Below, piece by piece: positions 35,879-43,925 of a stretch of DNA of 64,000 bases. A model generated the notes under the pieces. The model made no database searches, was not told where the DNA came from, and saw only the letters and a list, made by a program, of their open reading frames with translations. Each line of letters opens with the position of its first letter. Position 1 is the stretch's first letter. The stretch comes from an uncultured Caldilineaceae bacterium (GTDB taxonomy: Bacteria > Chloroflexota > Anaerolineae > Caldilineales > Caldilineaceae), in NCBI GenBank assembly GCA_958295915.1, contig OY282381.1, positions 828,722 to 892,721 of the forward strand, read 5' to 3'. The position numbers and the translations under genes are program-made.

Positions 35879-36943
35879 GTAGTCAGGGTCCGCTCCTGTG
35901 CGGTTGGCCTGCGCGCGCGGCGTCAAATCAAATTGTGTTTCATGGCCGTTGAAGAAGCGCTCCAGCTCATCCACCATCAGCGCAAAGAAGTCCTGCTGCG
36001 CCGTCGGGCCGCCATAGGCGCCGATGTGAGGGCTGAGGAAGACGTTGGGCAGATGCAGGATTTCGCTGTCAGCTGGCACGGGTTCCGGATCGAAGACGTC
36101 CAGTCCGACGATGATATCGCCCCGCTTCAGCCGCGCGATCAGCGCCGCGGAGTCGGTCACCTTGCCACGGGAAACACTGACAAAGACAGAGCCGGGGCGC
36201 AACCGCGCCAACTCCGCCTTGCCGAGCATCCCTTCGGTTTTCGGTGTGTGGGGCGCCAGGCAGACCACGACATCACAGGTCAGAACGTTTTCCAGGCTCG
36301 TCTGCAAAAAGCCCAGCGCCTCTGGCAGTTCCTGGGGCAGATATGGGTCGTGGACCCAGATCTCGGTCTCGAAGGCCCGCAGGAACTTCATCAGCCGTCG
36401 GCCCATATGGCCGCAGCCAATCAGCCCCACTCGCCGGCCCCACAGCGATCCCGGCAGCCCTTCCATCAACGTCCGGTCCACCGGCGTTTTGCCGGCGATC
36501 ATCCTGCGGAAGTGCGCGCCGCCGTTGCGTAGGCAGACAAGAATCAGGGCCAGAGCCCATTCGGCCACCGGATAGGAGGAGCCGTTGGTCGTATCGACAG
36601 TGCGGATGCCGCGTGCCCAGGCCGCATTCAGATCGATACGGCTGGCGAACCGATCGCCTGCCATCTCCCCGATGAATTTGAGCGTTGGCGCGTTGTCCAG
36701 GAGTTCGGCCGTCAGGGTCGGCGCGCCGTAGCAGACGACCACCGCGTCATGCCCGGATAGCCGCGCGGCCAACTGGGCTGGCGCGTCCGGATCGGTGTTT
36801 GAGTCGTAGATGCCGCCCCCCTCGCAGGGGAACCAGACCCAGTCGGCCAGTGCATCGAGCCGCTGGACATCTTGAGGGGCCAGATAGGTTTCACGCACAT
36901 GGGGGCTGAAGGCTAATAGTACCCGGGGTCGGTTGTCAGGCAT
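35873..36943 (-). CDS. D-2-hydroxyacid dehydrogenase (NAD-dependent)
   Basis: Protein of 356 aa. The Rossmann motif is VGLIGCGHMGRRLMKFLRAF. Catalytic residues: Arg in VSVSRGKVTDS, Glu in DVFDPEPVPADSE and His in LSPHIGAYGG. ATG 36943 is chosen because the protein then begins MPDNRPRVLLAFSPHV like its relatives; the ribosome site is weak (GAGAGCGA). The C-terminal tail ARANRTGADPDYS is partly repeat-derived. It lies between the isomerase-like gene and the SDR. Confidence 0.92.
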   Translation of the reverse strand: MPDNRPRVLLAFSPHVRETYLAPQDVQRLDALADWVWFPCEGGGIYDSNTDPDAPAQLAARLSGHDAVVVCYGAPTLTAELLDNAPTLKFIGEMAGDRFASRIDLNAAWARGIRTVDTTNGSSYPVAEWALALILVCLRNGGAHFRRMIAGKTPVDRTLMEGLPGSLWGRRVGLIGCGHMGRRLMKFLRAFETEIWVHDPYLPQELPEALGFLQTSLENVLTCDVVVCLAPHTPKTEGMLGKAELARLRPGSVFVSVSRGKVTDSAALIARLKRGDIIVGLDVFDPEPVPADSEILHLPNVFLSPHIGAYGGPTAQQDFFALMVDELERFFNGHETQFDLTPRAQANRTGADPDYS

Positions 36944-37048
36944 GATTCGCTCTCGATTGTGGCCAGTGGGCAACCACAAGGTTTGATTGCCCAGCACGCA
37001 TACAGCTGGAAGATCGAAAACTAAAAACGCTGGGCATTCAAATCGCCC

Positions 37049-37873
37049 CTACTGATTCCACCATAGTTTCCGGGCATAGGGAATCGCCCGTTGAAATCCA
37101 TCCTCGAACTTGGTTTTGCTGGCCTCTTCGATACTGAGCCAGCCATCGAAACCAGCGGCATGCAACCGACTGAAGATCGCATCCAGGGGGGCGACACCGC
37201 TGCCCAACACGACCGGCTCGAACGCGCCTATCCGCCGAATGTCGCTGACGTGGACAGCGGCCACGCGAGACAGTACGGCTTCCAGCGCCGCCAGCGGATC
37301 ATCATCGACCGCCAGCGGATTGGCTGTGTCGAAGAGGATCCGCAGTCCGCTATCGGCCGTCGCCTCGCAGATCTCCAAGAAGACGCGCGCGCGCTGAGAA
37401 AAGTCAAAGTGCGTCCAGCCATAGCCGATGGCGTGATTTTCATAGGCAAGGGTGACACCGGCGGCGTTCGCTTCGTCCACCCACGCGGTCAGCCCGTCCG
37501 CTGCCCAGGCAACCCCATCGGCGCGCGTCACGCCGGGATGCTTCTGCCCCGCGGTCACGCGCAGAAAGTCCACACCCAGCCGCGCCGCGGCGTCGATATA
37601 CATGCGTAGTTCCTGCCGATGGCGCTGCCGCTCGGCCGGGGCCGGGTGGGTGAAATCGGTATATGTCACCATGCCAGCGATGACGATGCCAACGTCCTGG
37701 GCCTGCTGCCGCAGCCTGTCCAGATATTCGCTATCCAGAGAGTCCAAATGGGCCACGCTGATGTCTGCGCCGTCCAGGCCGAGAGCCGCGGCCAGACGGA
37801 ACCAATCCGCCAGCGTGCGCTCGCCGGCGCTGATGGCAGAGTATAAGGAGACGGGAAGGCAGGAAAACCGCAT
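37049..37873 (-). CDS. Sugar phosphate isomerase/epimerase (xylose-isomerase-like TIM barrel)
   Basis: Protein of 274 aa, AP-endonuclease-2/IolE-type barrel. Likely metal ligands: Glu in LAYENHAIGYG, Asp in LFDTANPLAVDD, His in VAAVHVSDIRR and Glu in WLSIEEASKTKF. It may isomerise or epimerise a keto-sugar in the same route as the neighbouring dehydrogenases. ATG 37873 lies 4 nt after the propeller gene's stop; the longer frame to 38125 is antisense or overlap read-through and is rejected. Confidence 0.9.
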   Translation of the reverse strand: MRFSCLPVSLYSAISAGERTLADWFRLAAALGLDGADISVAHLDSLDSEYLDRLRQQAQDVGIVIAGMVTYTDFTHPAPAERQRHRQELRMYIDAAARLGVDFLRVTAGQKHPGVTRADGVAWAADGLTAWVDEANAAGVTLAYENHAIGYGWTHFDFSQRARVFLEICEATADSGLRILFDTANPLAVDDDPLAALEAVLSRVAAVHVSDIRRIGAFEPVVLGSGVAPLDAIFSRLHAAGFDGWLSIEEASKTKFEDGFQRAIPYARKLWWNQ

Positions 37874-37877
37874 GGTG

Positions 37878-38591
37878 TCATCCCTGCCTGATCTCGACAA
37901 CCCAACCTGAGGACGCGTCGCAGTAGAGAAATCCGACAACGTCCCGACTGTAGGCGCACAGCCCGTGGGGTTCCGGTTCGCTTTCAGGCACGGTGATGCG
38001 CGCCAGTTCCGCGCCATCGCGCGCATCCAGTTTAACGATGACTCGGTCGCCGGTGTGGACGACCCAGACGCCATCCTGGACCCGCACAACGCCGTGGGCG
38101 CGTTGATAGGGCAGAGGGATGACATGTTGCGCGGACCAGTCGCTGATGCGCATTTTCGTCAATGTCTGGTTCTTCAGGGTAGTCAGCCACAGGTGGCCCG
38201 GCTCGATGGTATCGTACTCGATGCCATGTGTGCCACCGCCGCCGGGCAACGGATAGCGGGCGATGGTCTCGCCGGTCGCGGGGTCCACTTGCAGGATCTC
38301 CCCCTTTGCCTTCGCCGCATCGGTCGCACGGGGCGAACGCCACTGGCCGGCGGAGCCATTGGCCGCCAGCCACAGGCTGCCTTCGCCCCAGGCCATGCCG
38401 CTGGTATTGGATGATTCGCTGGGGATCTCACGAATCATTTTGGGCACGCCGTAATAGTCCAGCTCGCCGTCCAGTTCTACCAACATCACCCGGTCGGTGA
38501 TCTGATCCACAAGCCACAGACCATCAGTCGTCGCCTGCAGGCCGTTGGGCACTGCGTAGGGCGCGCGGAACAGTTTGGTATAGATTGGCAT
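37878..38591 (-). CDS. Beta-propeller protein (SMP-30/Vgb-like)
   Basis: Protein of 237 aa with blade repeats of the NGLQATTDGLWLVD, GMAWGEGSLWLAANG, HGIEYDTIEPGHLWLTT and HGVVRVQDGVWVVHTGD type. No signal peptide. Similar in length and repeat style to the protein at 372-1052, so they are paralogues. The gene is tightly packed with the isomerase (4 nt). A lactonase or ligand-sensing role is possible but unproven. Confidence 0.85.
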   Translation of the reverse strand: MPIYTKLFRAPYAVPNGLQATTDGLWLVDQITDRVMLVELDGELDYYGVPKMIREIPSESSNTSGMAWGEGSLWLAANGSAGQWRSPRATDAAKAKGEILQVDPATGETIARYPLPGGGGTHGIEYDTIEPGHLWLTTLKNQTLTKMRISDWSAQHVIPLPYQRAHGVVRVQDGVWVVHTGDRVIVKLDARDGAELARITVPESEPEPHGLCAYSRDVVGFLYCDASSGWVVEIRQG

Positions 38592-38612
38592 CTCGGATCC
38601 TTTGCCTGTCTG

Positions 38613-39665
38613 TTACTCTGTCTTCATTGCCGGCGCGGATACGCCCACGCCCGCCCCGGTCTCGACGATGCGCTGCCAGGTGCTCTCTTCGATATAGATT
38701 CCGTTGGCGAGACGCTCCTGGCGACGCTCCTCCTCGATTTCGCCGGGATAGTAGATATTCTTGGCCCCCGACATCTTCGGCGAGGACTTCACCCAATCCA
38801 CAAGTCTCTGCACTTCCTCTTTGTACTCGTCCAGGTCGATAAAACTTTCGATGCGAATCGCCATTGCGATCCAACCAGAGCCGCCCCGGGTCGGCGGATT
38901 GGCGCTGCACCCGGCCCAGGAGAGACCACCGGCAATGGCGTCGATCATCATGCCCAGGCCGTAGCCCTTGTGGCCCAGCGAACCGCCCAACGGCAGCATG
39001 GCCGCTTCGCCAGCCATAAAACGGTTTGGGTCTGTCACCGGATTGCCATCGACATCCACCAGCCAGTTGTCAGGCACGGGCAACCCCCTGGCCCGTTGCA
39101 GGTCTACTTTGCCGCCGGCGACCATGCTCGTGGTCATGTCCAGCATGAGCGGCGCGCCAGCGGCCCGTGGCGCGCTGAAGGCGATAGGATTGGGCGGCAG
39201 CCGTCGCCCTGTCCCGCCGAAGGGCGCGGTGAAATGTCCACCGCCATTCAGCAGCAGCAGCCCGATGCAGTCCTGCTCTGCGGCAATGGGCGGAAACGCG
39301 CCCAGTCGCCCGATGTGGGTGGAGCGATGGACTGCGACCGCGCCGATTGTGTGTTCTCTGGCGCGCTCCACCGCCATCCGCATCGCCTTTGTGGCCAGGA
39401 CAATCCCCTGGGCGCCCTGAGCGTCGATGACCAGCGAGACCGGCGTCTCGCGCACGATTTTGAGTGTGCCGACCGGCCGCATACCGCCCTGCCGTATCGA
39501 CTGCACGTAACCCGGCAAGCGGATAATCCCGTGGGAGTCGTGGCCCACCAGATTGGAATCGACCAGGTGATCGGTGACGATACGGCCCTGATCGGCGGGG
39601 AAGCCGGCGGCGGCAAAGATAGCCGCGCCGTAGTCTCTCAGGGCGTCATGGGAGATCGTAGGCAT
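38613..39665 (-). CDS. Malate/L-lactate dehydrogenase family (Ldh2) oxidoreductase
   Basis: NAD(P)-dependent dehydrogenase of 350 aa with the YlbC/AllD/2,3-diketogulonate-reductase fold. Signatures: DSNLVGHDSHGIIRLPGY, VHRSTHIGRLGAF, PPNPIAFSAPRA and SLGHKGYGLGMMID. It probably acts on a 2-oxo or 2-hydroxy dicarboxylate or sugar acid. ATG 39665 follows AAGGACG; the longer frame reaches into a family-C repeat. It is the first gene of the ten-gene minus-strand run. Confidence 0.92.
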   Translation of the reverse strand: MPTISHDALRDYGAAIFAAAGFPADQGRIVTDHLVDSNLVGHDSHGIIRLPGYVQSIRQGGMRPVGTLKIVRETPVSLVIDAQGAQGIVLATKAMRMAVERAREHTIGAVAVHRSTHIGRLGAFPPIAAEQDCIGLLLLNGGGHFTAPFGGTGRRLPPNPIAFSAPRAAGAPLMLDMTTSMVAGGKVDLQRARGLPVPDNWLVDVDGNPVTDPNRFMAGEAAMLPLGGSLGHKGYGLGMMIDAIAGGLSWAGCSANPPTRGGSGWIAMAIRIESFIDLDEYKEEVQRLVDWVKSSPKMSGAKNIYYPGEIEEERRQERLANGIYIEESTWQRIVETGAGVGVSAPAMKTE

Positions 39666-39829
39666 AGGCGAAACGTCCTTATGTCTAGGGTCGTAGCAAC
39701 GAGGCTGCCGACGCGCGCCGCTTTGGGCTGTCTCGATTCCAGTCAAAAGAGTATACCCCGCATGGGCAAAAGATTCAAACGGCGTTTGCGCAGGGGGCGC
39801 GTCCCGGATTTCCGGGGAAGAGGAAGAGG

Positions 39830-39943
39830 TTGTCTGAATCAGGATTTTCAGAATGGATGGATAGACAGGATGATACACCTCCACACGCCAACTACAGTGG
39901 CCAGGCGCCAGTGGCTAGTGGCCAGTAACGGCACTGGCGCCTG
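39830..39943. repeat. Family C and family B palindrome upstream of the minus-strand run
   Basis: 39832-39875 has the family-C core (GTCTGAATCAGGATTTTCAG). 39902-39913 CAGGCGCCAGTG pairs perfectly with CACTGGCGCCTG at 39932-39943, with the family-B core (GCTAGTGGCCAGTAACGG) as loop. Confidence 0.8.
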
Positions 39944-40325
39944 ATCTTTGCCACGACGCGCAAGCCGTCCTCGCTTTGCGCTCTACTCTTCTCTGCCAAC
40001 GCCAGGTCCACTCCCGCCAAGCACTCGCCCTTAGATGATTCCCACAGTATCGGGAGGCGCCCGGTTGCGTCCGGCGGATTCTTCCTTCTTTGACATCGTC
40101 ACAAAAACGGAACCTGGTCCCTTCATCTGACTATACATAGTCATCCCTTTGCCATAAAGGAAGAAAGTGGCCATCCGCTCTGACAAGGAGCGCCAATTTC
40201 AGCAGAAATCCACGGCGATAGGCTCATTTGAGCAAGCAAAGCAGACGTTTGGATCAATTATGTCCACCCCTCATTGAATTCCCTTCCCTAGGCAGCGGCG
40301 GCGCTGGCAATGCCGCCAGCGCCCG
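39944..40325. other. Gene-free stretch between the Ldh2 and glycosyltransferase genes
   Basis: No gene seen. Next to the stop codon of the glycosyltransferase there is a 9-bp hairpin (GGCGCTGGC 40300-40308 with GCCAGCGCC 40315-40323). It has no T run on the minus strand, so terminator function is uncertain. Confidence 0.5.
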
Positions 40326-42197
40326 CTACGGCGCAAAGCCGAATTCCGCCTTCCACAGCTGCTGTCCTTCCTCGGTGGACTGGCCGGTCCTGACGCCGGC
40401 GATGTCATAGGCGGGGAGATCACGCACGGCAACACATCGATCTATGAATGGAATCCTGTACTTGTCGAAGCGGAAGTCGAGGTGGTCGAACCCATACTGC
40501 TTTCTGTGGTCGGGAAGGTCGTTCACGTCAACGGGGACGATGTGCAGGAAGAACCACCCGGCGTCGTCATCGTCCCAACATCGCTCCCGGGTGTAAATCA
40601 GACTGTTCCCGCTGCGATACACATCAAAATCAGAACGGAAGACAAGTTCAGATTTCGCGATCATCTCGTCTATCAGAGTTGAATATTCGGTACTATCGTA
40701 GAGAAACACCTGGCCGTTTTCCGGCGTGAGAAGAGCGGGGCCATCTATGCGTTGGTCCGAGATGAGAAAATCGTATGCCGATCTGTCGCGCGTAAGATTT
40801 CTTCCTGCAAGATAGTCATTCACCAGAGTCATCGAGTCGTCATTCGACCACTGTCCCGCGCCGCCAGCCCGAAGCGCGACAAAAACGCTGCGCCCCGGCT
40901 GCACTATTGCCCGGATGCGCTCGAAGTCGGCAGTCAGTGTTGCATGCCGTTCAGACACCTCGGCGCCGAACTCCGCCTTCCACAGCTGCTGTCCTTCCTC
41001 GGTGGACTGGCCGGTCCTGACGCCGGCGATGTCATAGTCGGGGAGATCACGCATGGCAACACATCGATCTATGAATGGAATCCTGTACTCGTCGAGGCGG
41101 AAGTCGAGGTTGTCGAACCCATACTGCTTTCTGTGGGCGGGAAGGTCGTTCATGTCAACGGGGACGATGTGCAGGAAGAACCACCCGGCGTCGTCATCGC
41201 CCCGACATCGCTCCCGGGTGTAAATCAGACTGTTCCCGCTGCGATACACATCAAAATCAGAACGGGAGATAAGTTCAGATCTCGCGATCATCTCGTCTAT
41301 CAGAGTTGAATATTCGGTACTATCGTAGAGAAACACCTGGCCGTTTTCCGGCGTGAGCAGAGCGGGGCCATCTATGCGTTGGTCCGAGATGAGAAAATCG
41401 TATGCCGATCTGTCGCGCGTAAGATTTCTCCCTGCAAGATAGTCATTCACCAGAGTCATCGAGTCGTCATTCGACCACTGTCCCGCGCCGCCAGACCGAA
41501 TCGCGACCAAAACGCTGCGCCCCGGCTGCACTATTGCCCGGATGCGCTCGAAGTCGGCAGTCAGTGTTGCATGCCGTTCAGACACCTCGGCGCCGAACTC
41601 CGCCTCCCACAGCTGTCCTTCCTCGGTGTACTGGCCGGTCCTGACGCTGGCGATGTCATAGTCGGGGAGATCACGCACGGCAACACATCGATCTATGAAT
41701 GGAATCCTGTACTCGTCGAAGTGGAAATCGAGGGCGTTGAACCTATACGGTTTTCTGTGGTCGGGAAGGTCGTTCACGTCAACGGGGAAGACGTGCAGGA
41801 AGAACCACCCGGCGTCGTCATCGCCCCAACATCGCTCCCTGGTGTAAATCAGACTGTTCCCGCTGCGATACACATCAAAATCTGAACGGAAGACAAGTTC
41901 AGATCTCGCGATCATCTCGTCTATCAGAGTTGAATATTCGATCCCATGGTAGAGAAACACCTGGCCGTTTTCCGGCGTGAGCAGAGCGGGGCCATCTATG
42001 CGTTGGTCCGAGATGAGAAAATCGTACGCCGATCTGTCGCGCGCAAAAATTCTTCCCGCAAGATAGTACTTCACCAGAGTCAGCGATTCACTACGAGCCC
42101 ACAGTCCCACGCCGCCGTCAATCCGCATCGCGACAAAAACGCTGCGCCCCGGCTGCACTATTGCCCGGATGCGCTCGAAGTCGGCAGTCAGTGTTAC
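40326..42197 (-). repeat. Three tandem ~625-bp coding repeats
   Basis: Landmark GAATATTCGG occurs at 40681 and 41308, and GAATATTCGA at 41932, giving periods of 627 and 624 bp (a one-codon difference, GQQLW versus GQLW). Copies 2 and 3 are nearly identical at DNA level; copy 1 (nearest the membrane part) has drifted more, as in HGIEYST for DSTEYST. Confidence 0.93.
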
Positions 42198-43001
42198 ATA
42201 ATGTTCATAATGTTCAGGCGCTTCGGCGTCGAGACCAACGCGCGCCATCGGGATGCTGGACAGGACAAAAACCAAACCCGCGACGATGGCTAGCCCCTCA
42301 ATCAGACGATCACCCGACAGCCGGCGTATAGGCAATGAAACCAGCGCAAAAAAGACCAGCGGGATGCCGATATGAAACAGAACTTCGAAGTCATGGGTAG
42401 CGGCCGAGCCGCGCACCGGCGCCGCCCAGCACCAGCCGGATAGCAACGCCGTCGCGGTCAGGATTTTGTAGCGGACGAAAAACAGGCCCAGCAGCCCCAC
42501 GGCAAATACGACGGCGCCTAGGAGGAATAAGGTCGTTCGGTAGTGAGGCGTATATTCGTAGCCAAAGAGTTGAAGCAAAAAGTAGGGGATTGACAGTCCG
42601 CCAATGCGCGAGATTTGTCCCGTCAGGAAAGGTCGCCAGTCCATTAGGTGGGGGTACCTGGAAAGATATACATCGTCGACCCCAATTCGTTTCAGCATCG
42701 ACTTGACAGTAGGCAATTCGGTCAGTGGAGTTTCGCCGTTCAGCGCAAAGTATTCAGTGCCAAAGTTAAAGCCCATCATCAATGCGCAGAAGAGTATAGC
42801 GACGATGCCCAGCTGCAGATAGCGGCTGGAAAGCAGTGTGGCGGCGACCGAACGTATCCGGCTTGAGCAGAACATATGTTCGGGGGGGGGGGGGGGGGTA
42901 GATTGGCTGAATAGGCTTGGAGCAGTTCCTTTGTCAGACTGAAAAAGACAAACGGCAGAATCAACGCCATGACATGCCAGCCGAGCAGCGTCGCGACGCA
43001 T
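40326..43001 (-). CDS. Glycosyltransferase-like membrane protein, C-terminal part (frame 2 after the G17 tract)
   Basis: Open frame of up to 891 codons; meaningful sequence begins after the proline run at EHMFCSSRIRSVAATLL. About five membrane spans follow (to about residue 258). Then come three tandem ~209-aa copies of a soluble domain, each with TADFERIRAIVQPGRS, RSAYDFLISDQRIDGPALL and DFDVYRSGNSLIYTRERC. The missing N-terminal half is in another frame upstream (42779-43576). A tract of 15 or 18 C on the coding strand, rather than 17, would fuse them into about 1080 aa. The shape suggests a GT-C (PMT/ArnT-like) enzyme acting on the outer face of the membrane, which is inference. Independent restart at the ATG in the EHM segment is possible. 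Confidence 0.75.
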   Translation of the reverse strand: MRRDAARLACHGVDSAVCLFQSDKGTAPSLFSQSTPPPPPEHMFCSSRIRSVAATLLSSRYLQLGIVAILFCALMMGFNFGTEYFALNGETPLTELPTVKSMLKRIGVDDVYLSRYPHLMDWRPFLTGQISRIGGLSIPYFLLQLFGYEYTPHYRTTLFLLGAVVFAVGLLGLFFVRYKILTATALLSGWCWAAPVRGSAATHDFEVLFHIGIPLVFFALVSLPIRRLSGDRLIEGLAIVAGLVFVLSSIPMARVGLDAEAPEHYEHYVTLTADFERIRAIVQPGRSVFVAMRIDGGVGLWARSESLTLVKYYLAGRIFARDRSAYDFLISDQRIDGPALLTPENGQVFLYHGIEYSTLIDEMIARSELVFRSDFDVYRSGNSLIYTRERCWGDDDAGWFFLHVFPVDVNDLPDHRKPYRFNALDFHFDEYRIPFIDRCVAVRDLPDYDIASVRTGQYTEEGQLWEAEFGAEVSERHATLTADFERIRAIVQPGRSVLVAIRSGGAGQWSNDDSMTLVNDYLAGRNLTRDRSAYDFLISDQRIDGPALLTPENGQVFLYDSTEYSTLIDEMIARSELISRSDFDVYRSGNSLIYTRERCRGDDDAGWFFLHIVPVDMNDLPAHRKQYGFDNLDFRLDEYRIPFIDRCVAMRDLPDYDIAGVRTGQSTEEGQQLWKAEFGAEVSERHATLTADFERIRAIVQPGRSVFVALRAGGAGQWSNDDSMTLVNDYLAGRNLTRDRSAYDFLISDQRIDGPALLTPENGQVFLYDSTEYSTLIDEMIAKSELVFRSDFDVYRSGNSLIYTRERCWDDDDAGWFFLHIVPVDVNDLPDHRKQYGFDHLDFRFDKYRIPFIDRCVAVRDLPAYDIAGVRTGQSTEEGQQLWKAEFGFAP

Positions 43002-43576
43002 GCCTTGACCAGCAGTTGCCGAAAACGACCGTCCTGAACGAAAACGACCATGCCATGGAAGGTCAGCAACACGCCAAAAAGACTGGTCACTTCGGTGGAG
43101 ACCATATCGTTGTAGTACAGGCAGATATAGGACGAGAACGACAGGAACGTAGCGGTCAAGGCAATCCAGCGATTGGCGAACAGACGGGAGAGAGCAAGGT
43201 ATGCCAACGCGGCGGTCGCGGCGAAGAACGACAACATCAGCAACCGGGCGGCATAGATTTGCGCAGCCAACTCATCCGCCAAGGGCAGGATAACCAGTTT
43301 GATGAGCGCATAGCTCCCAATCGGGAAACGGGTATATGGCTCATACGACGCCATGCCGTCCGCGGCCGAGTTCCGGCGCAAGAACATCAGGAAACCATGT
43401 TCCGGGGACAGGTTCGCGGCCAGTGACATGCTCTGCGCTGTGAGGAAGTTGTGAGGCCCCGGTCGGTAGAAATGCTCACGGTCGTCGCCGAACAGGAACA
43501 CCGTTGCCAGCGCCAGCAACAATAGTGGCAACGGCAACGCCGGCCAGAACGAGCCTTTGCGCTTCCTGACCGTCAT
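42779..43576 (-). CDS. Glycosyltransferase-like membrane protein, N-terminal part (frame 1, ends after the G17 tract)
   Basis: The first ~230 residues are a polytopic membrane segment: basic start MTVRKRKGSFWPAL, first span, a large outer loop (DDREHFYRPGPHNF to YEPYTRFPIGSYALIKLV), then four or so spans. After SANL it enters the proline run coded by the C17 tract and then reads out of frame (NICSAQAGYV and on) to a stop at 42779. The outer loop after span 1 is where PMT-superfamily enzymes keep catalytic acids. The ATG at 43576 follows GGGGGTGG. Partner of the frame at 40326-43001. Confidence 0.75.
   Translation of the reverse strand: MTVRKRKGSFWPALPLPLLLLALATVFLFGDDREHFYRPGPHNFLTAQSMSLAANLSPEHGFLMFLRRNSAADGMASYEPYTRFPIGSYALIKLVILPLADELAAQIYAARLLMLSFFAATAALAYLALSRLFANRWIALTATFLSFSSYICLYYNDMVSTEVTSLFGVLLTFHGMVVFVQDGRFRQLLVKACVATLLGWHVMALILPFVFFSLTKELLQAYSANLPPPPPPNICSAQAGYVRSPPHCFPAAICSWASSLYSSAH
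42882..42898. repeat. Homopolymer run of 17 G (C on the coding strand)
   Basis: Seventeen consecutive G on the plus strand, exactly at the point where the two frames of the glycosyltransferase-like gene meet. No other homopolymer of this length was seen in the window. It is a classic slippage tract; a sequencing length error is the alternative. Confidence 0.95.
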
Positions 43577-43925
43577 GTTTCCGTCCACCCCCTATTCAGA
43601 CAAAAAAAGCGCGGTGTCGGGAGATCCGACACCGTATTACGCCCTACCCGCCGCGAGCGCAGTCGCCGCCACCCGTTGCAACTCCGCGGTGTATGCCAGT
43701 GGGCAGGCGACAGACCGGCTCTCGGTTGAAGATCCGTCCGCTGCAGCGATCCGCTACGCATTATCGTAACACAAATCCGGGACGCGCCCTTGCCCAGGGT
43801 GTGCCTTTTGCATGGTGTTAAGGTATCATAAATGTGTTATCTTCAGAAAAAAAGTATGTATAGCGGAGCGGCGCGGCCGGGGCGGGGAATCGACGAGTTA
43901 CAATGGGTCAACAGGGAGAGCGCGA
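43577..43925. other. Divergent intergenic region
   Basis: It separates the minus-strand glycosyltransferase and the plus-strand transhydrogenase and must hold both promoters. No clear -35/-10 pair with good spacing was found; the AT-richer piece 43805-43860 is the likeliest promoter area for the plus gene. No gene. Confidence 0.5.

Noticed and set aside
33254..35952. Long plus-strand frames antisense to E1-alpha, E1-beta and SDR
   Set aside because: Sense genes are unambiguous; the antisense translations are His/Gly/Arg-rich shadows.
40300..40323. Hairpin after the glycosyltransferase as a terminator
   Set aside because: 9-bp stem but no T run on the transcribed side; kept only as a note.
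40326..42197. CRISPR-like array
   Set aside because: The units are ~625 bp, coding and contiguous, with no short repeat/spacer structure.
40448..42293. Repeated plus-strand frames of ~90-185 codons over the 625-bp repeats
   Set aside because: They recur only because the sense repeat recurs; the conserved domain pattern is on the minus strand.
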